Assembly: GCA_016719945.1 (NCBI GenBank)
Contig: JADJYE010000003.1
Location: forward strand, 599,073-663,072
Length of the DNA stretch: 64,000 bases
Direction of reading: 5' to 3'
DNA from: Polyangiaceae bacterium
Lineage (GTDB): Bacteria > Myxococcota_A > Polyangia > Polyangiales > Polyangiaceae
Both the position numbers and the translations under genes were made by a program. The notes under the pieces are model-generated. The model saw nothing but the letters and a program-made list of their open reading frames with translations, ran no database searches and was not told where the DNA came from. Shown piece after piece: positions 35,719 to 43,897 of the stretch (its first letter is position 1; every line of letters starts with the position of its first letter).

Positions 35719-36699
35719 ATGGCGCCGCCCTTGCTGATCGACACCGACACCGCGTCCGACGACGCCGTCGCGCTGATCCTCGCGATCCGCTCCGGCGCGG
35801 ACGTGCGCGCAGTGACCGCCGTCGCCGGCAACGTCCCGCTCGCGCAAGCGAGCCGGAACGCGCGCTTCACGCTCGAGCTGTTGGGCGCCGACGTGCCGGT
35901 CTTCGAGGGCGCCCCGCGGCCGCTGCTCCGAGAGCCTCATACCGCCGAGTGGTTCCACGGCCAAGACGGCCTCGGCGATCAGGGGTACGCGCCGCCGCGC
36001 AGAGCCGCCGCGAGCGGGCACGCGGTGACCGCCATCATCGACACGGCGCGCGCGAACCCGGGGCTCACGATCGTGACGCTGGGACCCATGACCAACCTGG
36101 CGCTCGCGCTGCTTCAGGCGCCGGACCTTGCCGCTTCGATCGGCAGGATGGTCGTGATGGGCGGCGCTGCGTGCACCGTCGGCAACGTGACCCCCGCCGC
36201 CGAGTACAACATCTGGTGCGACCCGGAGGCCGCGCGCGTCTGCTTCCGCTCGCCGATCCCCATCGAGATGGTCGGCTGGGAGCTGTGCCGGGGCGCCGCC
36301 GCGCTCGACGCGGGCGACATCGAGCGGTGCCGCGCGCTCGGGACCGACGTCGCGCGGTTCGCGGTCGACTCCAACTCCGCGGCCCTCGCGGCCAACCGCG
36401 CGCTGTTCAACGAGGACGGGGTCGGCCTGCCCGATCCGGTCGCCATGGCGATCGCGCTCTGGCCCGAGCTCGCGACGAGGAAGAGCCGCCACGCGGTCGA
36501 CGTCGAGTGCGAGGGGACGTTGACCCGCGGGATGACCGTCGTCGATCAGCTGGACGTCGTGCGCAAGATGCCCGGCAGCCGCGCCGGCTGGGCCCCCGGG
36601 GCCGCCGAGCGCGAGCCGAACGTCACGGTGTGTTGGGAGCTCGACGCCCGCGAGTTCAAGCGGCGGCTGTTCCGAGCGTTGGGCGACGTGAGCTCATGA
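35719..36699 (+). CDS. Inosine/uridine-preferring nucleoside hydrolase
   Basis: 326 aa. Cleaves the N-glycosidic bond of ribonucleosides for salvage. The N-terminal calcium-binding cluster LLIDTDTASDDAVAL gives Asp8, Asp10, Asp14 and Asp15, matching the DxDxxxDD signature. VTLGPMTNLALAL, VVMGGAACTVGNVTPAAEYN and WCDPEAAR follow as in the family, and LPDPVAMAIAL supplies the later Asp. Length is typical. Its 3' end overlaps the convergent reductase gene by six bases. Confidence 0.93.
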   Translation: MAPPLLIDTDTASDDAVALILAIRSGADVRAVTAVAGNVPLAQASRNARFTLELLGADVPVFEGAPRPLLREPHTAEWFHGQDGLGDQGYAPPRRAAASGHAVTAIIDTARANPGLTIVTLGPMTNLALALLQAPDLAASIGRMVVMGGAACTVGNVTPAAEYNIWCDPEAARVCFRSPIPIEMVGWELCRGAAALDAGDIERCRALGTDVARFAVDSNSAALAANRALFNEDGVGLPDPVAMAIALWPELATRKSRHAVDVECEGTLTRGMTVVDQLDVVRKMPGSRAGWAPGAAEREPNVTVCWELDAREFKRRLFRALGDVSS

Positions 36700-37749
36700 C
36701 GCGCCTCGGCGCGCGGCCTCGATCCGCGCGCGCAGCGCGCTCGGCGTGACGAAGGCCGCGGGCCGGCCGTGCGTGACGTCGTGCTCGTGCTCGAGCACCG
36801 CGCGCGTGATCACGTCGTTCGCCGGGGCGGTCCGCCCCGCACGCTCCGCGAGCTCGACGATCGCCCCGTTGAGCTCGCGGATCTCCGTGCGCCGCCCGCG
36901 GTCGAGGTCCTGCAGGGTGCTCGAGCGGGCCGCCTCTCCCACCCCGCCGAGCTTCTTCGCCATCGGGCCCAGCAGCCAGTTCGGCAGCGCCATCGCTCGC
37001 GCGATGGCGCCCGCTGGCAACGCCGCGACGCGCGCGTACGAGAGCCGGCAGGCCCGCAGCGTGGCGATGCCCTCGAGGATGCAGGCCGCGTAGCAGGCGC
37101 GCGCGTCCTCGTTTTCGAGCGAAGCAGCGATGCCGAGACCTGTCGCCGCGCACACGCCATTGTTGAGGTTCAACAGCAGCTTGCCGCGCTGCACGTCCTC
37201 GATGTGGTCGCTGATCTCGACGTCCTCGCCTCCGCGCGCGAGCGCGCCAGCGATCGCGTCGACGCCCGCCGCGCGTGCCCCTGCCAGCCGCTCGATGAAG
37301 ACCTTGCCGCGCGTGGCCTGCCTCCGCGTCCCGTCGGGGAGGGTCATCACGTTGTAGACGACCACGCCCCCCGCGACGCGCTCGCCGAGGTGTCGCCTGA
37401 GCGTCCGCGCGGCGTGAAGACCGTTCTGGAGTGATACGACGGAGACGTCAGGCTTGAGGTGCTGCGCGAGGGCGGTGGCGACGGCCTCCGTGTCGGTGGA
37501 TTTCACCGCCACGACGCACGCGTCGACGCTCGCGAGCGCCGCGTAGTCGGCGGAGACCCGGTGCTCGTGCGCTCCCGCGACGGGGTGTCCGTCGAGCCGC
37601 AGCGCGCGCAGCAGCTCGGTCCGCTCGCTGCGGCCGAGCAGCGTGACCTGCGCGCCGCCCGCGGTGAGCTCGGCCGCCACGTAGCCCCCGATCGCGCCCG
37701 CGCCGACGACGCCGATCCGAAGGGTCCCCGGGAGAGGCTCTGTGCTCAC
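36694..37749 (-). CDS. Ketopantoate reductase-family (PanE/ApbA) protein
   Basis: 351 aa. The N-terminal NADP-binding Rossmann motif is RIGVVGAGAIGGYVA (Gly16-x-Gly18). CVVAVKSTDTEAV, SLQNGLHAA and GVVVYNVM correspond to cofactor-domain segments. The C-terminal helical domain has VQRGKLLLNLNNGVCAATG, with the Lys and Asn expected at the active site of 2-dehydropantoate 2-reductase. This would make pantoate for coenzyme A, but the family includes other 2-oxoacid reductases and no other pan gene is near. Divergent from the PHP lipoprotein. Confidence 0.85.
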   Translation of the reverse strand: MSTEPLPGTLRIGVVGAGAIGGYVAAELTAGGAQVTLLGRSERTELLRALRLDGHPVAGAHEHRVSADYAALASVDACVVAVKSTDTEAVATALAQHLKPDVSVVSLQNGLHAARTLRRHLGERVAGGVVVYNVMTLPDGTRRQATRGKVFIERLAGARAAGVDAIAGALARGGEDVEISDHIEDVQRGKLLLNLNNGVCAATGLGIAASLENEDARACYAACILEGIATLRACRLSYARVAALPAGAIARAMALPNWLLGPMAKKLGGVGEAARSSTLQDLDRGRRTEIRELNGAIVELAERAGRTAPANDVITRAVLEHEHDVTHGRPAAFVTPSALRARIEAARRGAS

Positions 37750-37777
37750 GGGGCGTCATGCTAACAAGTCCGGTCGA

Positions 37778-38887
37778 ATGTCGTTCGCTCGCCGTGCCGT
37801 CCCGGGGCTCGTGGCGCTCGCCGTGGGCGTCGGCCTCGTCGCGTGCGACGCTCGATCCGGCCAACCGTCCGATCGACGCGCGCTCGCTCTCGGCCTCGAT
37901 CCCAGCGACCGCGGCGAGCCCGTGACCGCGAGCGCGGGCAAGCCGAGCGGGTTCTTGATGGGCCAGCTGCACATGCACTCCGGAAGGTCGGGGGACAGCG
38001 AGACGCCGCCCGAGGTCGCCGCGCGCTGGTACGCGGATCGTGGGTTCGACTTCGTGTTCTTCACGGATCACAACGTGGTGACCGACACGCCCGACCTGCC
38101 CGGCATGCTGACCTTGCCGGGCATGGAGCTCACCCAGAACCTGAGGACGTGCACGCCGCCGCGCGGCGCTCCGTGCCTCTTGCACGTGACCGCGCTCTTC
38201 GTCGACCCGGGGCTCGGCGCCGTCTCGTTCGCACAGGCGTCCTCGCTCGATCGCGGGGCGCTGTATGGGCGCGCGGTCGATCTGGCGCACGGCTGGGGCG
38301 CGCTCTCGATGCTCAACCACCCGAACTTCGCGGACGCGGCGGACCTCGAGGTCGTGCTCGCGCTCGCCGAGCGGGGGACCTTCCTGCTCGAGGTCGAGAA
38401 CCGCGCCGTGGACTCGCGCAACGAGGGCGGCGCCGGGCGCCCGTCCACCGAGCAGCTGTGGGACGACGCCCTCACGCGCGGCGCGCGCGTGTTCGCCGTC
38501 GCGACCGACGACGCCCACCACTACGACGACGCCGCGGCCGTCCGGGCGCGGGGGGAGATCGCCTACGTCGGACATCGAGGGTGGGTCATGGTCCGCGCCA
38601 CGCGCTCGCCCGCGAGCATCCGACGCGCCCTCGAGGCGGGCGACTTCTACGCGACGACGGGGTTGGTCCTCGATCGCGTGGAGTGGCGCGGGCGGCGCCT
38701 CGGCGTGCGCGCGCTCGGAGAGCAGGTGACGTTCGAGGTCGTCGGGACGGGCGGCGCCGTCCTCCACCGCGCGGCCGGTCCGCAGCTCGAGTGGGACGTG
38801 CCCGAAGAGGTGCGAGGCTACGTCCGCGTGCGCGCCCGCGACGCCGCGGGCCGCAGGGCGCTCTGCCAGCCCGTGTTCCTCGACTGA
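37778..38887 (+). CDS. PHP-domain lipoprotein
   Basis: 369 aa from ATG 37778; ATG 37742 would put 12 polar residues before the signal and overlap the divergent gene. Lipobox GLVAC. The polymerase-and-histidinol-phosphatase fold is marked by QLHMHSGRSGDSE (His-x-His metal ligands), YADRGFDFVFFTDHNVV, MLNHPNF and FAVATDDAHHYDD. It is expected to be a metal-dependent phosphoesterase outside the cytoplasm. A beta-sandwich-like C-terminal segment follows. Stop lies two bases before the convergent M23 gene stop. Confidence 0.82.
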   Translation: MSFARRAVPGLVALAVGVGLVACDARSGQPSDRRALALGLDPSDRGEPVTASAGKPSGFLMGQLHMHSGRSGDSETPPEVAARWYADRGFDFVFFTDHNVVTDTPDLPGMLTLPGMELTQNLRTCTPPRGAPCLLHVTALFVDPGLGAVSFAQASSLDRGALYGRAVDLAHGWGALSMLNHPNFADAADLEVVLALAERGTFLLEVENRAVDSRNEGGAGRPSTEQLWDDALTRGARVFAVATDDAHHYDDAAAVRARGEIAYVGHRGWVMVRATRSPASIRRALEAGDFYATTGLVLDRVEWRGRRLGVRALGEQVTFEVVGTGGAVLHRAAGPQLEWDVPEEVRGYVRVRARDAAGRRALCQPVFLD

Positions 38888-38888
38888 G

Positions 38889-39794
38889 CTAGCGAGGTCC
38901 GCGATCGACGTCGAAGCCCTTGGCGCTGTAGTGCGCGCTCCACTTCGCCTGCGCCGCGCGCAGCTCGTTCGCCTCGGGCGTCGTCAGGTCGGGCTTGGGC
39001 TTGGCCGCGCACATCAGCAGGATGAACGGGTCCGCGCGCCGCTCTCGCCGGATGTTCGGCGCCTGGGTCTGGAACTTCGCGGGCTTGAGGCACTCGTCCT
39101 CGATCAGCTCGAAGAAACGGTCCGCGGCGTCCTTCGCGTCCGCGTCGAGCCCCGAGTGGCGCTCCTCGCGCGCGGCCTCTTCGCTCTCGCGGATGATGAC
39201 CTCGAGGTGGAGGTGCGGCTTGATCTTCGGACCCGAGGCGTTCCCCGTCTTGCCGACGGTCCCGATCTTGGCGCCCGCCTTCACCGCCGTCCACGCTGTC
39301 GGCACGTTGGTCTTGTGGAGGTGCGCGTAGAAGAGGGACGCGTACAGGCCATCGCCGCCGCCGAGCGCGTCGGGCAGCTTGCAGACGATCTGCACCACGG
39401 TGCCGTAGCCCCCGCGCTTGTCGCTCTTCGCCTTGCCGTTGCACGCCGACAGCAGCGGGGTCCCCACCGGCGCGAGAAAATCGATGCCGTTGTGCTTGCC
39501 GTGCGCGCGGGGCGCGAGGAAGGCACCCTTGCCGCCGTCGTCCGTGCGGATGCCATGGTCGACGCCGAGCACGTAGCTCCACTCGGGGCTCTTCGGCGCC
39601 CAAGGGGGGGTCGGCGGCTCGACGGGGACGACCTTCTTCAGCTCGACGGCCGCCGGCAGCGTCGGCATCGGGGGCAACAGGTCGACGTCGCCGCTCACCC
39701 GCACCGCGTCGCCGCCCGAGCAGGCGACCGCAAACGTGGCCGCGAGCGCGACGAGCGCGCAGGCGCCTCTCTTCAGCGTCGTGGCGGGCTGCAT
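38889..39794 (-). CDS. M23-family (LytM-like) endopeptidase lipoprotein
   Basis: 301 aa from ATG 39794, giving lipobox FAVAC at Cys25. Zinc-binding LytM residues are intact: HNGIDFLAP (His101, Asp105), the YAHLH motif (His158) and HLHLEV (His194, His196). Members cut peptide cross-bridges in peptidoglycan or activate amidases; with all ligands present this is likely catalytic. About 85 residues after the core, ending DVDRGPR, are unfamiliar. Divergent from the heme-motif operon, 100 bases between starts. Confidence 0.87.
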   Translation of the reverse strand: MQPATTLKRGACALVALAATFAVACSGGDAVRVSGDVDLLPPMPTLPAAVELKKVVPVEPPTPPWAPKSPEWSYVLGVDHGIRTDDGGKGAFLAPRAHGKHNGIDFLAPVGTPLLSACNGKAKSDKRGGYGTVVQIVCKLPDALGGGDGLYASLFYAHLHKTNVPTAWTAVKAGAKIGTVGKTGNASGPKIKPHLHLEVIIRESEEAAREERHSGLDADAKDAADRFFELIEDECLKPAKFQTQAPNIRRERRADPFILLMCAAKPKPDLTTPEANELRAAQAKWSAHYSAKGFDVDRGPR

Positions 39795-39893
39795 GAGCGA
39801 GGTGACGTATGGATCGAATCGCCCGAGCGGGCCAAGAACCCTGACGGTGGAACTTCGAAGCGACCCCCCGCATTCCCTGGTAGGCTGCCGCCC

Positions 39894-40691
39894 GTGTTTG
39901 GTCGTCCCTCGGGATGGATCTTGGCGGTGCTGCTTCCCTTCGCCTTCGCGTGCGGCAACGACACGAAGAACGCGACCTGTACGCCCGACGAGCCCGATCG
40001 CGCGACCAACCCCGCGTGCATCTACGGCAACGCCGAACGGCCCGTCTTCGACGGCGGCGGCGAGTGCCCCGCGATCGAGGGGGACGTCCCCGCCACCTGC
40101 CCCAGCTTCTACGACGTGCTCGACATCCTCGCGGATTCGACGCGCGGCAACTGCACCTCGCTCGGCTGCCACGGCGCGGAGATCGGCGCCCAGACGGCCG
40201 TCTTCCTCCCCGTCGCCGACCCTGCCACGTTCTACGAAGAGCTGCTCGACGCCGAGGGGAGCGTCGGGCGCCCCTACGTGATCGCGGACAACGCCGGCAC
40301 CCCCGCGAACGAGTCGCTCGACAGCTGGATGGTGTGCAACCTCCTGGCTGAGCACGGCGGTGGCTTCCCGATGCCGCCCCCCGGGGGCCTGCCCGATCCG
40401 GCCGACGTCGAGGTCGTCCGAGGCTGGCTGTTGTGTGGCGCCCCGGCGCCCGTCCCGTGCCCCGAAGACCCCGCCGATGCTGACTGCCTCGCCTGCGCGA
40501 AGGCGTCTTGCTGCTCGAAGATCGTGCAGTGCACCGACGACGCAGGCTGCTTGCCGTGCGCCGCGTGCCTCCAGGCCGGAGACCTCTCGGCGTGCACCGC
40601 GGAGTGTGACCTGGAGGATCCCAAGGTGGACGGCCTCGTGGGGTGCGTCAGCGCGCTGTGCGGGGAAGAGTGCCCCGGGATCGCCCTATGA
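39894..40691 (+). CDS. Cys-rich lipoprotein with a CX4CH heme-like motif
   Basis: 265 aa from GTG 39894; the frame is open far upstream, but that part is antisense to M23. Signal AVLLPFAFAC has a lipobox. GNCTSLGCHGAE gives a CX4CH motif of the kind that can bind heme in some c-type cytochromes. The last 75 residues are Cys-rich (CLACAKASCC, CLPCAACL, CTAECD) with spacing suggesting disulfides. Its stop overlaps the next gene's ATG (ATGA). First gene of a coupled operon to 42914. Confidence 0.65.
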   Translation: MFGRPSGWILAVLLPFAFACGNDTKNATCTPDEPDRATNPACIYGNAERPVFDGGGECPAIEGDVPATCPSFYDVLDILADSTRGNCTSLGCHGAEIGAQTAVFLPVADPATFYEELLDAEGSVGRPYVIADNAGTPANESLDSWMVCNLLAEHGGGFPMPPPGGLPDPADVEVVRGWLLCGAPAPVPCPEDPADADCLACAKASCCSKIVQCTDDAGCLPCAACLQAGDLSACTAECDLEDPKVDGLVGCVSALCGEECPGIAL

Positions 40692-41850
40692 AGCCCGCCT
40701 CCCGATTGCTCGCATCGCTCGCGTCGCTCGCTGTGTCGACCGCCGCGTCGGTCGCGCACGCAGAGGGCTCCGACATCACGTTCCGCGCGCGGACCGAGGT
40801 GACGGCGTACAAGGACAACGACGCGACCAACGTGCTCACTCCGGGGCTCCGCGCAGAGATCGAGAACGTGCCGTCGGGCTGGGCGATCGGGGCGAGTCTG
40901 CTGGTCGACGTCGTCACGACCGCGTCCGCCGACGTCGTCTCCACGGCGTCCCCGGCGTGGACCGACATCCGCTACGTCCCCGGGCTCGACGCGCGCTTCA
41001 AGATCAGCGACGTGACGCTGAGCATCGCGGGTGGCGGCTCGATCGAGAGCGACTACTACGCCGGGTCGGGCACCGTCGGGGTCGCCATCGACACGAACGA
41101 CAAGCTGATCACGCCGAGCTTCAGCTACGGCTTCGGGTACGACCTCGCCTCGCGCCGGCACACCCCGCTGTCGGTCTACTCGCTCGAGCTGATGCGCCAC
41201 TCGCTGGCGACGCACGTGAGCTTCGTCGTCAACAAGTCGACGATCTTCATGCCGGGCATCTCGGCGGTCCTCGAGCTCGGCGATCAAGAGAAGCCGTACC
41301 GCTACCTGCCGACGTTCACCGAGGGCACCGAGGTGCCGAACGGCGCGACGCGCCACGAGGTCAACCAGCTGCGCACGAGCGTGCGGCTCGCCGAGAACAC
41401 GCCCGACCTCCGGCACAGGTACGCCGGCTCCGCGCTGATCGCCCACCGCTGGGACAACGCGACCGTCCGCGTGGAGGAGCGCCTCTACATCGACAGCTGG
41501 ATGTTGATGGCCACGACCACCGACGCGACGATCCCGATCGACCTCGGCACCATCGTGCGCATCTGGCCGCACCTGCGCTTCCACGCTCAGAAGGGAGTCG
41601 ACTTCTGGCAGCGCGCCTACGTGGTGAACGAGACGTCGCAGGGCGTGGAGGCCCCCAGCTGCGCGCTGGAGATCGCGAGCTCGGCCCGATGATCGCGGCG
41701 ACCGCCGGCGGCGGCATCCGCCTCGGGGGGGACCACGTCGGCCTCACCATGTCGGCCGACGCGATCTATACCCGCTTCCTCGATCACCTCTTCATCACGA
41801 ACCGCATCGCCGGGTTCGGCGCGCTGGTGTTCGACGCGGAGGTCGACTGA
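40688..41850 (+). CDS. DUF3570 outer-membrane beta-barrel protein (single-base frameshift)
   Basis: Start ATG 40688, signal peptide ending SVAHA. The mature part is a run of amphipathic strands typical of DUF3570 outer-membrane proteins (FRARTEVTAYKDNDATNV, LSIAGGGSIESDYYAG, AHRWDNATVRVEERLYIDSW). As written it stops at 41692 after an uncharacteristic ETSQGVEAPSCALEI. Adding one C in the run 41652-41656 restores PQLRAGDRELGPM, GGGIRLGGDHVGLTMSADAI and a C-terminal beta signal ending ALVFDAEVD at 41850, giving 387 aa. The next gene's ATG follows the repaired stop directly (TGAATG), which supports the repair. Probably an outer-membrane pore or scaffold for its heme-motif neighbours. Confidence 0.8.
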
Positions 41851-42423
41851 ATGCGCTCCCAGGTGCTTTGGCTCACGCTGCTGCTCGCGGCTCCCGTCGT
41901 CGCCGGCTGCGAGTCCCCCGTGCAAGACGAGGAGATCTCCGACCTGGGCCCCGAGGTCGAGGGGCTCGAGGAGAGCGAGTACCACCGCTATGGTCAGAAC
42001 TGCCTCGCCTGCCACGGCGGCTATGGCCCCGGCCCCCTCTTCTCGTTCGCTGGCACGGTCTTCTCGAGCCCGACGTCGGACATCCCCGTCCAGGCGGCGC
42101 GCATCACCATCACCGACTCCGCTGGGCAGACCGTGACCCGCCAGTCGAACTGCGCAGGCAACTTCTACATCGAGCCCGACGTCATCGAGCCGACGTTCCC
42201 GGTGCGCGTCGAGGTCGAGTGCACCCTGCCGGACGGCACCCTCCGCCGCAACGTGATGGGCACGCGCATCAACCGCGACGGCGGCTGCGCGAGCTGCCAC
42301 GCGGTGGGCGGGCCGACGGCCGACAGCCCAGGCCAGGTGTTCTGCGTGCCCGAGGGCGTCGACGCGGGGTTCGAGGTCCCCCCCGACTGTCCCGGTGGTC
42401 CCGAAGGTCGAGGTGGCGGGTGA
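41851..42423 (+). CDS. Lipoprotein with two CxxCH motifs
   Basis: 190 aa; ATG abuts the repaired stop of the DUF3570 gene. Lipobox VVAGC (Cys about 20). Two heme-attachment motifs: CLACH near residue 51 and CASCH near 149. Between them is an Ig/carboxypeptidase-regulatory-like beta domain (FAGTVFSSPTSDIPVQAARI, NFYIEPDVIEPTFPVRVEVE). The C terminus is Gly/Pro-rich. Likely a surface or periplasmic diheme protein acting with the adjacent barrel. Stop overlaps the next start (GTGA). Confidence 0.72.
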   Translation: MRSQVLWLTLLLAAPVVAGCESPVQDEEISDLGPEVEGLEESEYHRYGQNCLACHGGYGPGPLFSFAGTVFSSPTSDIPVQAARITITDSAGQTVTRQSNCAGNFYIEPDVIEPTFPVRVEVECTLPDGTLRRNVMGTRINRDGGCASCHAVGGPTADSPGQVFCVPEGVDAGFEVPPDCPGGPEGRGGG

Positions 42424-42914
42424 AGCGCGCGCTCGTGCCCGCCACGCTCGCGGCCCTGCTCGCCGTCGGGTGCGTCACCGAGGAAGACAAGGCCACGGTC
42501 GAGTTCGCTTGCCCGAGCGACGCCAACTGGCCCGTGGTGTCGCAGTCGCTCGAGCGAACCTGCGGCACCCTCGACTGCCACGGCGATCGTGGGCGGCCGT
42601 TCCGCTTGTTCGGTCGCAGCGGCGCACGCCTCGACGACGGCGATGTCGTCGGCGAAACCGACGGCACGAGCCCGGCCGAGCTCAGGGAGAACCTGGCCTC
42701 CGCGTGTGGGCTCGAGCCCGAGCAGATGGCCGCGGTCGTCGCCGGTGAGGAAGATCCCCAGGCGCTCACGCTCGTCCGCAAGCCGCTGCTGATCGAGGCG
42801 CACAAGGGCGGTCGCGTCTGGCTCGAGGACTCGCCCGGCTATCTGTGTCTGCTGTCGTGGATCGAAGGCTCGGTCGATCTGGTCGCGTGCAACACCGACC
42901 TCGAGACCCCCTGA
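42420..42914 (+). CDS. Small lipoprotein with a CX4CH heme-like motif
   Basis: 164 aa from GTG 42420, overlapping the preceding stop as GTGA. Lipobox LLAVGC. RTCGTLDCHGDRGRPFRLFG gives one CX4CH motif, matching the pattern in the first gene of this operon. The rest (about 60-164) is polar with two more cysteines near the end. Last gene of the five-cistron-like heme-motif operon; the next lipoprotein starts 95 bases later with its own ribosome-binding site. Confidence 0.68.
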   Translation: MKRALVPATLAALLAVGCVTEEDKATVEFACPSDANWPVVSQSLERTCGTLDCHGDRGRPFRLFGRSGARLDDGDVVGETDGTSPAELRENLASACGLEPEQMAAVVAGEEDPQALTLVRKPLLIEAHKGGRVWLEDSPGYLCLLSWIEGSVDLVACNTDLETP

Positions 42915-43009
42915 CCCCATTCTCTTGTTCGCGCGGCGCGTCCGAGGAAGATCCCCGGTCGCGCGCCGTACCACGCGCCACATCACCCATCCGAGGAGTG
43001 CCCAAGCCC

Positions 43010-43807
43010 ATGAGCTTCTTTCGTCCCCGCTCGATCGTCCCCGCCGCCGCCGTCGCCCTGCTCGCCCTCTCTGGCTGCGGGAAGAGCCCGGAGGCCGTGT
43101 GCAAGAAGCTCGACGAGATCAGCAAGTCGAAGGACAAGCAGCCCGTCGATGAGTGCATCAAGGAGATGGAGGAGATCAAGAAGGAGGCGCCGAAGGGCTA
43201 CGACTGCATCGCCGAGTGCACCGACCGCACGAGCGAGGAGGCCCTCGCGATCTGCATGCTCGCCTGCATGGCGAGCGACAAAGAGCTCGAGAAGGTCTTC
43301 GAGAAGCAGAACGAGAAGAACCGCGACAAGCGTGAGGCGAAGGACGCCGAGAAGCTGGTCGAGCTCACCAAGGCGGCCGACAAGACCTTCGACACCTCCA
43401 TGAAGTCCTTCTCGGACGCGGTGACCAACTTCTCGATCACCATCGTCGAGGGCTACAAGGCCCCGAAAGATGCCTCGATCATGGCCTCCTTCGACCACGA
43501 GGACATCATGCTCGGCGCGCCCCACTTCACGATCATGATGGGCTCCGACGACACCCCCGCGGCCGCGCTCGACGCTTCGATCAAGTCCGCGGAGATGCTC
43601 AAGGGGAAGATCGTCAAGAAGGAGTCGAACGACTCCGGCTTCGTGCTCCACACCGAGTCCGATTTCGGCTTCTCCGTCGAGCTCGGCGTGAAGTCCGGCG
43701 ACAAGCTCTTCGAGTGCAAGGGCCTGCTGAACGGCGCCGCCATGAAGAAGAAGGACGAGCTCATCCCCTGGATCGAGAAGGTCTGCAAGTCGATCAAGGC
43801 GAAGTGA
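43010..43807 (+). CDS. Lipoprotein of unknown function, charged and helical
   Basis: 265 aa from ATG 43010, GAGGAG about 12 bases upstream. Lipobox LALSGC. Residues 25-95 hold six or seven cysteines (AVCKKLDE, VDECIKEM, YDCIAECTD, AICMLACMAS) in helical spacing, followed by a Lys/Glu-rich helix (KQNEKNRDKREAKDAEKL). The C-terminal half is beta-rich (ASIMASFDHEDIM, HFTIMMGSDD). Family not recognised. A 13-bp hairpin follows and separates it from the T6SS genes. Confidence 0.65.
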   Translation: MSFFRPRSIVPAAAVALLALSGCGKSPEAVCKKLDEISKSKDKQPVDECIKEMEEIKKEAPKGYDCIAECTDRTSEEALAICMLACMASDKELEKVFEKQNEKNRDKREAKDAEKLVELTKAADKTFDTSMKSFSDAVTNFSITIVEGYKAPKDASIMASFDHEDIMLGAPHFTIMMGSDDTPAAALDASIKSAEMLKGKIVKKESNDSGFVLHTESDFGFSVELGVKSGDKLFECKGLLNGAAMKKKDELIPWIEKVCKSIKAK

Positions 43808-43859
43808 CGCCGGCGGTCGGCCGCCGTTGTCAAACGTGGCCACATCGCTGACGATTGCG

Positions 43860-43888
43860 GCCCCCGCGAGAGGTGCTCTCGCGGGGGC
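43860..43888 (+). terminator. Perfect 13-bp hairpin, probable terminator
   Basis: GCCCCCGCGAGAG GTG CTCTCGCGGGGGC at 43860-43888, followed by only two T. It lies 53 bases after the lipoprotein stop and 10 bases before the DUF2169 start, so it could insulate the effector operon or sit in its leader. Confidence 0.6.
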
Positions 43889-43897
43889 TTCGCCCAT

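Noticed and set aside
34654..36492. Long version (612 aa) of the propeller-like lipoprotein
   Set aside because: The first 266 residues are antisense to the nucleoside hydrolase; the signal and lipobox begin at ATG 35694.
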